From positions 1-64,000 of the forward strand of contig NZ_BAGC01000043.1 of NCBI RefSeq assembly GCF_000308655.1: 64,000 bases of DNA, written 5' to 3'. This DNA comes from Nocardia niigatensis NBRC 100131 (GTDB lineage: Bacteria; Actinomycetota; Actinomycetes; Mycobacteriales; Mycobacteriaceae). Numbering within the stretch: position 1 is the stretch's first letter; each line of letters starts with the position of its first letter. The notes beneath the pieces were generated by a model. That model had not been told where the DNA came from. It made no database searches and saw only the letters and a program-made list of their open reading frames with translations. The position numbers and the translations under genes are program-made. Shown one piece after another: positions 32,130 to 41,576 of this stretch.

Positions 32130-33971
32130 ATGCCACCGCTTCGCTCACGCACCACCACCGCCGGCCGCAATGCCGCGGGCGCTCGCGCCCTCTGGCGCGC
32201 GACCGGTCTCACCGACTCCGACTTCGGGAAGCCGATCGTCGCCATCGCGAACAGCTACACCCAGTTCGTCCCCGGCCACGTGCACCTGAAGGACGTCGGC
32301 GAGATCGTGGCCGAGGCGGTCCGGGCGGCCGGCGGCGTGCCGCGCGAATTCCACACCATTGCCGTGGACGACGGCATCGCCATGGGCCACGGCGGCATGC
32401 TCTACTCGCTGCCCTCGCGCGAGATCATCGCCGACTCCGTGGAGTACATGGCCAACGCGCACACCGCCGACGCGCTCGTGTGCATCTCCAACTGCGACAA
32501 GATCACTCCCGGCATGCTGAATGCCGCCATGCGGCTCAACATCCCGGCCGTGTTCGTCTCCGGCGGTCCGATGGAGGCCGGCAAGGCCGTGGTCGTCGGC
32601 GGCGTCGCCCAGGCCCCGACCGACCTGATCACCGCCATCTCCGCCAGCGCCTCGCCGAACGTCAGCGAGGACGGGCTCACCGAGGTCGAGCGGTCCGCCT
32701 GCCCGACCTGCGGCTCCTGCTCGGGCATGTTCACCGCCAACTCCATGAACTGCCTCACCGAGGCGCTGGGTCTGTCGTTGCCGGGCAACGGCTCGACCCT
32801 GGCCACCCACTCGGCGCGGCGCGCGCTGTTCGAGAAGGCCGGACGGGTGATCGTGGACATCGCCACCCGCTGGTACCGTGACGACGACGCCTCGGTGCTG
32901 CCGCGAAACGTGGCCAATGCCAAGGCTTTCCACAACGCCATGGCCCTCGACGTCGCCATGGGCGGCTCCACCAACACGGTGCTGCACACCCTCGCCGCCG
33001 CGCAGGAGGGTGAGATCGAGTTCGATCTGCAGAGCATCGACGAGATCTCGCGCCAGGTGCCCTGCCTGTCGAAGGTGTCGCCCAACTCCGATTACCACAT
33101 GGAGGACGTGCACCGCGCCGGCGGCATCCCGGCCATCCTCGGCGAGCTGCGCCGCGCCGGCCTGCTGAAGACCGACGTGACCACCGTGCACACCGCGTCC
33201 TTCGACGAGTGGCTCGACACCTGGGACATCCGCTCCGGCAAGGCTTCCGACGAAGCCTTCGAGCTGTTCCACGCCGCGCCCGGCGGGGTGCGCACCACGG
33301 TGCCGTTCTCCACCGACAACCGCTGGTCCTCGCTCGACACCGACGCCGAGGGCGGCTGCATCCGCGACAAGGAGCACGCCTACACCGTCGAGGGCGGACT
33401 GTGCGTGCTGCGCGGCAACATCGCGCCCGACGGCGCGATCCTCAAGACCGCCGGCATCGACGAGGACCTGTTCACCTTCGAGGGCCCGGCCGTGGTGGTC
33501 GAATCCCAGGAGGAGGCGGTCTCCAAGATCCTGGGCAAGGAGATCCAGCCCGGCGACGTGGTCGTGGTCCGCTACGAGGGTCCCTCCGGCGGCCCGGGCA
33601 TGCAGGAGATGCTGCACCCCACCTCGTTCCTCAAGGGCGTCGGCCTCGGCAAGGTCTGCGCGCTCATCACCGACGGCCGCTTCTCCGGCGGCACCTCGGG
33701 CCTGTCCATCGGCCACATCTCCCCGGAGGCGGCCAGCGGCGGGTCCATCGGCCTCATCGAGAACGGTGACCGCATCCGCATCGACGTGCACACCCGCGCG
33801 CTCGAATTGCTGGTCCCCGAAGACGTTCTCGCCGAGCGCCGGGTGAAAATGGAAGCGTCCGAACGGCCTTGGCAGCCGGTGAACCGCGAGCGCCCGGTGA
33901 CGACCGCGCTGCGTGCCTACGCCGCGCTCGCCACTTCCGCCGACAAGGGTGCCGTCCGGCGCGTGCCGTAA
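32130..33971 (+). CDS. ilvD: Dihydroxy-acid dehydratase
   Basis: IlvD dehydrates dihydroxyisovalerate and dihydroxymethylvalerate to the keto acids of valine and isoleucine. The 613-residue protein contains the cluster and metal motifs SNCDKITPGM, CPTCGSCSGMFTANSMNC and GRFSGGTSGLSIGHISPEAA, with the length of the E. coli type. GAGGA precedes the ATG. In M. tuberculosis ilvD lies elsewhere (Rv0189c); here it has joined the ilv cluster. A small coiled-coil gene follows 17 bases later. Confidence 0.97.
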   Translation: MPPLRSRTTTAGRNAAGARALWRATGLTDSDFGKPIVAIANSYTQFVPGHVHLKDVGEIVAEAVRAAGGVPREFHTIAVDDGIAMGHGGMLYSLPSREIIADSVEYMANAHTADALVCISNCDKITPGMLNAAMRLNIPAVFVSGGPMEAGKAVVVGGVAQAPTDLITAISASASPNVSEDGLTEVERSACPTCGSCSGMFTANSMNCLTEALGLSLPGNGSTLATHSARRALFEKAGRVIVDIATRWYRDDDASVLPRNVANAKAFHNAMALDVAMGGSTNTVLHTLAAAQEGEIEFDLQSIDEISRQVPCLSKVSPNSDYHMEDVHRAGGIPAILGELRRAGLLKTDVTTVHTASFDEWLDTWDIRSGKASDEAFELFHAAPGGVRTTVPFSTDNRWSSLDTDAEGGCIRDKEHAYTVEGGLCVLRGNIAPDGAILKTAGIDEDLFTFEGPAVVVESQEEAVSKILGKEIQPGDVVVVRYEGPSGGPGMQEMLHPTSFLKGVGLGKVCALITDGRFSGGTSGLSIGHISPEAASGGSIGLIENGDRIRIDVHTRALELLVPEDVLAERRVKMEASERPWQPVNRERPVTTALRAYAALATSADKGAVRRVP

Positions 33972-33988
33972 TTCAAGAAAGCAAGGGA

Positions 33989-34288
33989 ATGACAATCGAA
34001 TACATCGGCAAGGCCGACTCCATGCTTGCCGACTACACGGCCATGCTCCAGCGGTCGGACGCCCGCAACGCCGAAGCGAAAGCGCTGCTCGCCGAGGCCG
34101 AAGAGCTGGCCGCCGAAGTCCGCGAACTCGACCATGCCGAGTTCATGGCGACGCCGGACGAGCAGGTGAAGATCAGCCAGCATCGGGCGATGCTGCACCA
34201 GGAGATCGACATCAAGTCGGGACGGGTCCTCCAGCTCCACCAGGAGACCTTCCAGGAATGGGAATCCTGGACCACGCGTCAGTGGTGA
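33989..34288 (+). CDS. Small coiled-coil protein downstream of ilvD
   Basis: A 99-residue, almost entirely helical protein (TIEYIGKADSMLADYTAMLQRSDARNAEAKALLAEAEELAAEVRELDHAEF ...), with heptad-like Ala/Leu spacing, many acidic residues and aromatic residues at the end (EWESWTTRQW). AAGGGA precedes the ATG. No signal or membrane segment. It is likely cotranscribed with ilvD. I do not recognise a family. Confidence 0.65.
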   Translation: MTIEYIGKADSMLADYTAMLQRSDARNAEAKALLAEAEELAAEVRELDHAEFMATPDEQVKISQHRAMLHQEIDIKSGRVLQLHQETFQEWESWTTRQW

Positions 34289-34294
34289 AAGGTG

Positions 34295-34314
34295 GTGGGG
34301 GGCAAGCCCCCCAC
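34295..34314 (+). terminator. Terminator after the ilvD operon
   Basis: GTGGGGGGC and GCCCCCCAC form a 9-bp stem around AA, seven bases past the stop of the coiled-coil gene. The following sequence is not T-rich. Confidence 0.5.
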
Positions 34315-34356
34315 GCCTCAGAAGGTCGATGAACCTTCACACGTCTACAAGGAAAC

Positions 34357-34388
34357 GGCCGGATCGATCCGTTGGGATCGGCCCGGCC
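34357..34388 (-). terminator. Terminator of the DoxX gene
   Basis: Interrupted stem GGCCGG-at-CGATCC with GGATCG-gc-CCGGCC around GTTG, 18 bases beyond the stop codon at 34407 on the minus strand. Confidence 0.5.
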
Positions 34389-34406
34389 GCTCTGCGTTCG
34401 GGGGGG

Positions 34407-35279
34407 TTAGTGCAAGCCGGCTATGCCGGTCAGGGGGTTGCCGCCGTGGAGGTAGATGTAGGTGAGGAGGGCGGCGGCTATGGCGGCTATGAAGGCGGCG
34501 AAAGAGCCCCAGAAGGGTCTGGTGGCCCAGCCTCGATTGCGGTCGAGGGAGAGGCGGCCCGGGCCGGTGAGGAGGAGGGCGGTGGTGATGCCTACCAGGA
34601 TCGAGTCGAGTTCCACCGAGTTGCCCTTGGCGGTGTATTGGAAGCCGGGGACCATGCCTTGCTTCCACATCCAGGCGTCGAGGATGACGGCGAGGAGGGC
34701 GCCGGCGGCGAGGGGGGTGGCCAGGCCGAGGGCGACCAGGATGCCACCGCCGAGTTCGCCGGTAATGAGGAGGGGGGCGGCGATGTCGACGTGTTTCCAG
34801 CCGCCGTTCTCCATGGAGGTTTTGATGCCGTCGAAGCCGGGGCCGTGGAACCAGCCCACGGACTTCTGCAGGCCGTGGTAGACGAAGGTGCCGCCGATGA
34901 CCAAGCGCAGCAGCAGGAGTCCGAGGTCCAGGGTGCCGCGGCGGTCGTCGCGGCGGCGGACGCGGCCGTTGCTCTCGACGGGGCCGGCGGGCGCCGGCGG
35001 GATGCTGGCGAAGGAGTAGGCAGGGGACGGCTCGGTGGTGGTGGTGCTGTCGGCCGTGCCGGGGATGGCGTTCTTGACCTGGGAGTAGAGCGGGACCTCC
35101 GGGTCGAGACCGAGTTCCTCGTCGGTGCGGGGCAGTTTCTCGGTGGTCTGGACGCCGGACGTGGCGGGAAACTGTTCGGTCGGCGAATCGAAGGGGCTGC
35201 GGACCGGTCCACCGGCCGGTCGCGGTGCGGCGGGCGGCAGGTCGCCCGCCACGGCGGACTCGTTCGGCTTGTCTGTCAC
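34407..35279 (-). CDS. DoxX-family membrane protein (Rv3005c-like)
   Basis: A 290-residue protein: a 130-residue disordered N-terminus rich in Pro/Ser/Thr, then four transmembrane helices of the DoxX fold (LDLGLLLLRLVIGGTFVYHGLQKSVGWF, LITGELGGGILVALGLATPLAAGALLAVILDAWMW, and two more). In M. tuberculosis Rv3005c is DoxX, which works with SodA and SseA in a membrane oxidoreductase complex against oxidative stress. The start is the GTG at 35279 (VTDKPNESAVAG), divergent from the lppZ-like gene as in M. tuberculosis. Confidence 0.88.
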   Translation of the reverse strand: MTDKPNESAVAGDLPPAAPRPAGGPVRSPFDSPTEQFPATSGVQTTEKLPRTDEELGLDPEVPLYSQVKNAIPGTADSTTTTEPSPAYSFASIPPAPAGPVESNGRVRRRDDRRGTLDLGLLLLRLVIGGTFVYHGLQKSVGWFHGPGFDGIKTSMENGGWKHVDIAAPLLITGELGGGILVALGLATPLAAGALLAVILDAWMWKQGMVPGFQYTAKGNSVELDSILVGITTALLLTGPGRLSLDRNRGWATRPFWGSFAAFIAAIAAALLTYIYLHGGNPLTGIAGLH

Positions 35280-35415
35280 CCGGGTCAGAGTATTAGCCGG
35301 GACCGCTCGGCACATCACAGAACGCGGGCGTGTCCGCCGTCCGATTCGCGCCACGGCGAAGGATTGGGACACCCCGTCCGAGCGTGGACGGCAGGTTTTC
35401 CGTAACGTCTCAACC

Positions 35416-36564
35416 ATGAGTTTGGTTGCCGCTGGCCGTGTCAGGGTGGGTGCACGGAGTGTTGTGCTGGGCGTGACGCTCGGCGCCGTGCTGCTGTCCG
35501 GCTGCGCCCGCTTCGACGATCGTGCCTCGAGCCCGTTCACCACGGAGCCGACCTGGCAGGACGCCGAACCCAACACCACCACCCCCAAGGCCCCGCCGAC
35601 CAATGCCAAGCGCCCGGATCTGCCGTGTGTGGATCCCGATCTGGCCGTCGTGGTCTCGTGCCTCGACACCACCGCGGGCCTGGTGGCGCTGCCGGATGGC
35701 GGGAGCGCGCTGGTGGCCGAACGCACCACGGGACGCATCCTGAAGGTGATCGCCACCGACGAGGGTGAACCGCCCGCGCCGATCGAGATCGCCAAGCTGG
35801 ATGTGGATCCGGCCGGGGACGGCGGCCTCACCGGTCTGGCGCTGTCGCCCACGTTCACCGAGGACGGACTGATCTACGCCTATGTGACCACCGGCGGCGA
35901 CAACCGGGTGGTGCGCATCTCCACCGACGGCGGCGTGCCCAAGCCGATCCTGACCGGAATCCCGAAGGGAGCCAACGGCAATCGCGGTTCCATCGATTTC
36001 GCGGCGCAGAACCGCATGCTGGTGCTGACCGGCGACGCCGGCAATCCGTCGCTGGCGGCGGACACCAATTCGATGGCCGGCAAGCTGCTCAGCATCAACT
36101 CCCCCGCGCCCGGCGCCGCCGCCGACGTGGTGGTGACCGGCATCGGTGTGGCGGGCGGGGTGTGCTCGGACGGCAAGGACTCCATCTGGATCACCGACCG
36201 CACCGCCACCGAGGACCGGCTGCAGCGGGTCGGCCCCGACGGTGTCGCGGTGAAGGCGTGGACCTGGCCCGATCACCCGGGTGTGGCGGGCTGTGCCGCC
36301 GCCTCGGACGGTGTCGCGATCTCCATGACCAACCAGAAGGCGCTGGCTCTCGCCACGGCCGACAAGAACACGCACGCGGTGACCGCGGCGCCGGCGCTGC
36401 TGGCACAGGACAAGTACGGTCGTCTCGACGGCGCGACCCTCGGCGGGGACGGCAATATCTGGGTCGGCACCGTGAACAAGCCCGACGGCAGTCCCAATCA
36501 GTACGACGACCGCGTCGTGCGGATCCCGCCGCCGTCCGCGGGCCAGGGCAACGGACCGGACTAG
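35416..36564 (+). CDS. lppZ: LppZ-like lipoprotein, PQQ-dehydrogenase-like beta-propeller
   Basis: A 382-residue lipoprotein. The N-terminal signal ends in the lipobox LLSGC, after which come a Thr/Pro-rich linker and a glucose/sorbosone-dehydrogenase-type propeller (GLVALPDGGSALVAERTTGRILKV, GDGGLTGLALSPTFTEDGLIYAYVTTGGDNRVVRI, GANGNRGSIDFA). Position next to DoxX identifies it as the counterpart of Rv3006. Enzymatic activity is not demonstrated for the mycobacterial protein. A perfect GAAA-loop hairpin follows. Confidence 0.88.
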   Translation: MSLVAAGRVRVGARSVVLGVTLGAVLLSGCARFDDRASSPFTTEPTWQDAEPNTTTPKAPPTNAKRPDLPCVDPDLAVVVSCLDTTAGLVALPDGGSALVAERTTGRILKVIATDEGEPPAPIEIAKLDVDPAGDGGLTGLALSPTFTEDGLIYAYVTTGGDNRVVRISTDGGVPKPILTGIPKGANGNRGSIDFAAQNRMLVLTGDAGNPSLAADTNSMAGKLLSINSPAPGAAADVVVTGIGVAGGVCSDGKDSIWITDRTATEDRLQRVGPDGVAVKAWTWPDHPGVAGCAAASDGVAISMTNQKALALATADKNTHAVTAAPALLAQDKYGRLDGATLGGDGNIWVGTVNKPDGSPNQYDDRVVRIPPPSAGQGNGPD

Positions 36565-36576
36565 CCACCGGATGCC

Positions 36577-36617
36577 ACTGCGGCGCACAGCGAAAGCTGT
36601 GCGCCGCAGTCCTTTTC
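36577..36617 (+). terminator. Terminator of the lppZ-like gene
   Basis: A perfect 15-bp stem (36577-36591 with 36596-36610) closed by a GAAA tetraloop and followed by CCTTTTC, 13 bases after the stop codon. Confidence 0.85.
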
Positions 36618-36662
36618 AGAGCAGTTGAGGATGCCGCCGGAGCGGAGCCGGGCCCGAACCGT

Positions 36663-37487
36663 TCACACGGCAGCGGCGACCGGCATCTGCAGTTCCACGA
36701 CCCAGCCATCCGAAGTCGGATCCTCCGGCGCATCGAGGTAGACCTCACGGATGGGAGCGCAAGGGGCGTAACGGTTCTCGTCGGCCCAGCGGCCCATCGC
36801 CTCGAAGGACACGCACAGCTCGGCCAGCTTGCCGCGGTGCACGAGGGTGGCGGCCTGCGAAATCTCCGGCAGCAGACGCAGATCGAAGGCGGTGCCCGGC
36901 GCGGCGGTGCCCGCGACCTGGTGCGCGACATGCACGCGCAGGCCCTCGTCCAATTCCTCGTAGTACACGACCGGCGCGCCGGCGATGGTGAGGCCGGCTT
37001 CCGGGATCGCCTTCCCGAGCCGGGCGTAGAGCCGCTCGATGATCGGGCCCACCGCGGCCTCCCCGGATTCGGCCGCGACATCGCTCATTTCGGCGACCAG
37101 CGTGGCGGACAGTGGCTTCACGACGATTTCCTGCTCGGGCATGACGCCCTCCTTCTCGATACGCAGGAGCCTCGCCTCGACGCTCAGGAGCCGTGCGGTG
37201 TCCGCGGCCAACTGATTGGCCAACTGCGCGCGCCGCAGTTGCAGCATGCCGTGCAGTCGTTCCGCGGACAGCTGCCCGTCGAGCATCTCGGCCACCTGTT
37301 GCAGGGTGAAGCCGAGATCCTTCAACGCGACGATGCGGTTGAGCCGTGCGAGCTGATCGGCCGCGTAGAACCGATAGCCCGAGCACGGATCCACCTCGGA
37401 CGGCGGGAGCAGTCCGATCTCGTCGTAGTGGCGCAGCATGCGCACCGACACCGACCCGAACCTGGCGAAGTCTCCGATACTGAACAT
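36663..37487 (-). CDS. MerR-family regulator with GyrI-like effector domain
   Basis: A 274-residue protein: MerR winged helix (MFSIGDFARFGSVSVRMLRHYDEIGLLPPSEVDPCSGYRFYAADQL), long dimerisation helix, and a C-terminal GyrI/BmrR-like drug-binding domain (residues about 120-270, including VYYEELDEGLRVHVAHQV). This architecture senses hydrophobic cations or drugs. Its own promoter has the distorted 19-base spacer that MerR proteins bind, so it is autoregulated. No transporter gene is adjacent. Confidence 0.9.
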   Translation of the reverse strand: MFSIGDFARFGSVSVRMLRHYDEIGLLPPSEVDPCSGYRFYAADQLARLNRIVALKDLGFTLQQVAEMLDGQLSAERLHGMLQLRRAQLANQLAADTARLLSVEARLLRIEKEGVMPEQEIVVKPLSATLVAEMSDVAAESGEAAVGPIIERLYARLGKAIPEAGLTIAGAPVVYYEELDEGLRVHVAHQVAGTAAPGTAFDLRLLPEISQAATLVHRGKLAELCVSFEAMGRWADENRYAPCAPIREVYLDAPEDPTSDGWVVELQMPVAAAV

Positions 37488-37497
37488 GACTCCTCCA

Positions 37498-37528
37498 GGT
37501 GTAGGACCTCACACGGTGTGAGGGTCAA
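37498..37528 (-). promoter_or_regulatory. MerR-type promoter/operator (19-bp spacer)
   Basis: On the minus strand -35 TTGACC (37523-37528) and -10 TACACC (37498-37503) are exactly 19 bases apart, and the spacer holds the perfect dyad CCTCACACCGTGTGAGG (37507-37523). This is the classic MerR-activated layout. The -10 is only ten bases before the regulator's ATG. Confidence 0.8.
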
Positions 37529-37537
37529 GCCCGGTGG

Positions 37538-39055
37538 CTAGCCTTCGACACCGCAGGCGGCCAGGACCAGTTCGCGGACGCGGGCCGCGTCGGCCTGGCC
37601 GCGGGTGGCCTTCATGACGTCGCCGACGACCTTGCCGGCGGCCTGAACCTTGCCGGAGCGGATCTTCTCGGCGATGTCCGGGCTGGCGGCGAGGGCCTTC
37701 TCGACCTCGGCCTGCAGGGCGGAGTCGTCGGAGACCATGCCGAGGCCCTTGGCCTCGACGATCTGGCCCGGCTCGCCCTCGCCGGCGAGGACGAAGTCGA
37801 CGACCTGCTTGGCGACCTTGTTGTTGATGGTCTTGGCGTCGACCAGCCCGGCCACCTCGGCGACCTGCTTCGGGGTGATGGGCAGGTCCTCGAGCGCTGA
37901 AACATTGCGCTCCTTGGCCTTCTCGGTCAGGTAGGCGACCCACCAGGAGCGGGCGGCGTCGACCGAGGAACCGGCGTCGACGGTCGCGATGATCAGGTCC
38001 AGCGCACCGGCGTTGACCAGGTCGCGGAACACCTCGTCGGACAGGCCCCAGTCGGACTGGATGCGGGCGCGGCGCAGCCACGGGTACTCCGGAATCGTGC
38101 CGCGCAGCTCCTCGACCCAGGCGGCGTCGGGCGCGATGGGCTCGAGGTCGGGCTCCGGGAAGTAGCGGTAGTCCTCGGCGGTCTCCTTGACACGTCCGGC
38201 GGAGGTGGTGCCGTCGGTCTCGTGGAAGTGGCGGGTCTCCATGAGGATCTCGCGGCCGGAGGCCAGCACGGCGGCCTGCCGGCGCATCTCGAAGCGCACC
38301 GCGACCTCGACGCTGCGCAGCGAGTTCACGTTCTTGGTCTCGGTGCGGGTGCCGAATTCCTTGGCGCCCTTGGGCATCAGCGACACGTTGGCGTCGCAGC
38401 GCAGCGAGCCCTGCTCCATCTTCACGTCGGAGACCCCGAGGGACTTGAGCACCTCGCGCAGCGCGGTCACATACGCGCGGGCCACCTCGGGCGCGCGCTC
38501 GCCCGCACCCTGGATGGGCTTGGTGACGATCTCGATGAGCGGCACACCCGCGCGGTTGTAGTCGAGCAGCGAGTGCGAGGCGCCGTGGATGCGACCGGTC
38601 GCGCCACCGACGTGCAGCGACTTGCCGGTGTCCTCCTCCATGTGGGCGCGCTCGATGTCGACGCGGAAGACCGTGCCGTCATCGAGCACCACATCCAGGT
38701 GGCCGTTGGTGGCGATGGGCTCGTCGTACTGGCTGATCTGGTAGTTCTTCGGCTGGTCCGGGTAGAAGTAGTTCTTCCGCGCGAACCGGCCCCACGGGGT
38801 GATGGAGCAGTTCAGCGCGAGCCCGATGCGGATCGCGGACTCGACGGCCTTCTCGTTCACCACCGGCAGCGAGCCCGGCAGGCCCAGGCACACGGGGCAC
38901 ACCTGGGTGTTGGGCTCGGCGCCGAATTCGGTCGGGCAGCCGCAGAACATCTTGGTCGCGGTGCCCAGCTCGACGTGTACCTCCATGCCGAGCACCGGTT
39001 CGTACCGGTCGATGACATCGGAGTAGTCCATCAAGTCCACGGTCGCTGCGCTCAT
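37538..39055 (-). CDS. gatB: Aspartyl/glutamyl-tRNA amidotransferase subunit B
   Basis: GatB is the tRNA-binding and kinase subunit of GatCAB, which converts Glu-tRNA-Gln to Gln-tRNA-Gln (and Asp-tRNA-Asn to Asn-tRNA-Asn). The 505-residue protein shows YEPVLGMEVHVEL, the zinc-site cysteines CGCP...CPVCLGLPGSLPVVN, FARKNYFYPDQPKNYQISQYD, DYNRAGVPLIEIVTKP, DANVS and the C-terminal YqeY-like domain. The ATG at 39055 after GGAG is used. It lies far from gatA and gatC (over 23 kb), unlike the compact arrangement of M. tuberculosis. Confidence 0.97.
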   Translation of the reverse strand: MSAATVDLMDYSDVIDRYEPVLGMEVHVELGTATKMFCGCPTEFGAEPNTQVCPVCLGLPGSLPVVNEKAVESAIRIGLALNCSITPWGRFARKNYFYPDQPKNYQISQYDEPIATNGHLDVVLDDGTVFRVDIERAHMEEDTGKSLHVGGATGRIHGASHSLLDYNRAGVPLIEIVTKPIQGAGERAPEVARAYVTALREVLKSLGVSDVKMEQGSLRCDANVSLMPKGAKEFGTRTETKNVNSLRSVEVAVRFEMRRQAAVLASGREILMETRHFHETDGTTSAGRVKETAEDYRYFPEPDLEPIAPDAAWVEELRGTIPEYPWLRRARIQSDWGLSDEVFRDLVNAGALDLIIATVDAGSSVDAARSWWVAYLTEKAKERNVSALEDLPITPKQVAEVAGLVDAKTINNKVAKQVVDFVLAGEGEPGQIVEAKGLGMVSDDSALQAEVEKALAASPDIAEKIRSGKVQAAGKVVGDVMKATRGQADAARVRELVLAACGVEG

Positions 39056-39080
39056 GCGCTCCATCCTATTTACCCCCCGA

Positions 39081-41576
39081 TCAGTCCACGGCGATGGCCT
39101 CCACGATGGGCAGCCGGGCCGCGCGCAGGGCGGGGGGAATGGCACCCAGCAGGGACAGTCCGAGCGCGATGAAGGCGTAAGCGACCAGCAGTGGGCTGGG
39201 CTGATAGCGGATGTCCATGGCGATGGCATGCCCGAGCGCGACGGTGGCCAGGTAGTGCACGGCCGAGCCGACCGCCAATCCGAGTGCGGCGCCGGTCACT
39301 CCGATGCCGGCGGCCTCGGTGAGGACGGCGCGCAACAGGAAGCGGCGGCTGGTGCCCATGGCCCGCAGCACCCCGAGTTCGCGCCGGCGGTCGAGCACCG
39401 ACAGCATCAGCGTGTTGAGCAGCGCGACCGCCGACACCACGACCACGATCCAGAGGATGGCCGAGCTGATCGAGGTGCCCTGCCGGACGCTGGACGAAAT
39501 CGCGGTCACCGCAGCGCGTCCGGTGCTGACGTGGATATCGGCCGGTACCGCGGCGCGCACGGCCGCCATCACCGCGGCAGGGTCCGCGCCGGGCGCGAAG
39601 TCGATGCCGATGATGGTTTCGCCCGGCCGCTGATACCACTCGCGCAGGATGTTCAGGTCCAGCACCACCACGCCCGCGATGGCGGAGAAGTAGGGCACCA
39701 CCTTCAGCACCTGCACGTGGTGTTCACCGGTCGGGGTGGGCAGGGTCAGGTCGGAACCTTCGTGCACGCCGAGCGAGCGGGCCACGTCCCGGGAGATGAC
39801 GACGCCCTCGCCCGCGGCCATGCGCGCCTGCTCGGCCTGGCTCACGCTGTCCAGCACCGAGGTTCGCGCCACGCCGCCCTCGTAGGCCTGCAGCATGACG
39901 CGGCCGCGGCCCAGGGTCGCGAAAGCCATCTGGGCCGAACCGACACCGCCGACGCCGGGGATGGCGCTCAGTTTCTGCTTCAGGTCGGACGGCAGCAGCG
40001 GCCCGGTCGGGAACTGTTCCATGGCGGTCGGGCTGACGAACACGTCGGTGCGGGCCAGGCCCTCGAAGCTGTCGGTCGCGGCGCTGACCATATTGCGGCT
40101 GGCATTGCCGATGGCGACGATGGCGGTCACGCCGATCATGACGGTCATGACGGTGGCCCACACCCGGCGCGGGGCGCGTTCGATGGTGGTGGCGCCCAGG
40201 GCGCCGGGCGCGCCGAAGAGCCGGGCCACCGCGGCGACCACGCGCACGATGGGTTCGGTGGCGGCGAAGCACAGCACGACCGCGCCGGCGATGGACAGCG
40301 AGATCGCCCCGATGGAGAGCCGGCCCAGATCCGCCTCGGCCACCACCACGGCGCCGGACACCATGATCAGGCCGAGAATCGCTGCGATCCAGCGGATCAC
40401 CGGTTTCACGGTGTCGGCCGCGCCGACGCCGATGGGGGCCAGCGCCTCGATCGGCGCGACCTTGTACACCTGCCGCGCGGCGATGGCGGCCGCGGCGACG
40501 CTGGCCAGTACACAGGCCAGGATCGCCACCGGTACCGCGTACCCGGGCACCTCGTACTCGGTGCGCGATTCGACGGAGTTCACGATGGCGGCGGGCAGCT
40601 GATGGATAGCGGTGCGGCCCATGAAGATTCCGATGATGGAGCCGCTGATGGCGCCGAACAGGCCGAGGATCGCGGCCTCGGCGAGCAGATCGCGCACCAC
40701 GGGCCCGCGCTTGCCGCCCATGGCCCGCAGCAGCGACAGTGTCGGGCGGCGTTGCGCCACGGCCATGCTCATGGCGTTGTAGATGAGGAACGAGGACACG
40801 ATGAGCGCCGAGGCCGAGGAGGCCAGCGTCGAGTAGCGCACCAGCATGACCGCGCCCCCGGCCTGCGCGGTCCGCAGATCCGGATCGGCGACCACGGCCC
40901 GTCCCGCGACGGCCTTCGTGAGATCCGAACGCAGTTGGCCGATATCGGCATTCGGCGCGGCGATGATCTGCACCGAGTCCAGCCGGCCCTCCCGTCCGGT
41001 GATCTTCTGCGCCACCGGCAGCAGCGCCATCGCGATGTGCCCGCCGTTGATCTTGGCCGCCGTCGAGTCATCGATGACGCCCGCGACGGTGGCGGTCACG
41101 GTGCCGAGCTGGAACTTGTCGCCCTCCTGATAGCCCATGGCGGAGCCGACCAGGACGCCGTTGCTGACCGTGAGCAGCTTGCTCGCCTGATCGGTCACCG
41201 TCCCGCCGAGGTCACTGCCCAGCTGGGCGGCGGACGGGTCCGCGCCGACCAGCAGGGCGCGATTGTCGTCGGCCCCGATGGACTGACGCACCATCGGCAC
41301 CGCCGTGCCGACCCCGGGCACGGACCGGATCTGTTGCAGCAGTTGCTGATCGAAGCCCGCGTCGGTGATGCCGCTGACCTCGAGCACCGCCTTGCCACCC
41401 AGACTGTGGGTGAGCTTGTCCACCGAGCCGGTGATGGAGCCGGAGATGCTGAACACCGAAACCAGCAGTCCCGCGGACACTCCCATCACCACCATGGCCA
41501 TGGTGGTGCGGCCGCGGTGGGCGAAGAGCTCGCCGATATTGAACAGCCGTAGCCGGTCCAGGGCAGCGCGAATCAT
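39081..41576 (-). CDS. FtsX-like ABC transporter permease
   Basis: An 831-residue permease with the MacB/FtsX double architecture: TM1 (TTMAMVVMGVSAGLLVSVFSI), an extracellular domain (about 50-240), a three-helix FtsX unit (LASSASALIVSSFLIYNAMSMAV, LRAMGGKRG), a second TM and extracellular domain and a final FtsX unit (NTLMLSVLDRRRELGVLRAMGTS). Such type VII ABC systems move lipids or lipoproteins or transmit force rather than import solutes. Its start overlaps the ATPase stop by four bases. Confidence 0.9.
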   Translation of the reverse strand: MIRAALDRLRLFNIGELFAHRGRTTMAMVVMGVSAGLLVSVFSISGSITGSVDKLTHSLGGKAVLEVSGITDAGFDQQLLQQIRSVPGVGTAVPMVRQSIGADDNRALLVGADPSAAQLGSDLGGTVTDQASKLLTVSNGVLVGSAMGYQEGDKFQLGTVTATVAGVIDDSTAAKINGGHIAMALLPVAQKITGREGRLDSVQIIAAPNADIGQLRSDLTKAVAGRAVVADPDLRTAQAGGAVMLVRYSTLASSASALIVSSFLIYNAMSMAVAQRRPTLSLLRAMGGKRGPVVRDLLAEAAILGLFGAISGSIIGIFMGRTAIHQLPAAIVNSVESRTEYEVPGYAVPVAILACVLASVAAAAIAARQVYKVAPIEALAPIGVGAADTVKPVIRWIAAILGLIMVSGAVVVAEADLGRLSIGAISLSIAGAVVLCFAATEPIVRVVAAVARLFGAPGALGATTIERAPRRVWATVMTVMIGVTAIVAIGNASRNMVSAATDSFEGLARTDVFVSPTAMEQFPTGPLLPSDLKQKLSAIPGVGGVGSAQMAFATLGRGRVMLQAYEGGVARTSVLDSVSQAEQARMAAGEGVVISRDVARSLGVHEGSDLTLPTPTGEHHVQVLKVVPYFSAIAGVVVLDLNILREWYQRPGETIIGIDFAPGADPAAVMAAVRAAVPADIHVSTGRAAVTAISSSVRQGTSISSAILWIVVVVSAVALLNTLMLSVLDRRRELGVLRAMGTSRRFLLRAVLTEAAGIGVTGAALGLAVGSAVHYLATVALGHAIAMDIRYQPSPLLVAYAFIALGLSLLGAIPPALRAARLPIVEAIAVD

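Noticed and set aside
36741..37512. Second long minus-strand frame overlapping the MerR gene
   Set aside because: Arg/Ala-rich frame shifted relative to the MerR gene; the MerR and GyrI-like domains are only in the chosen frame.
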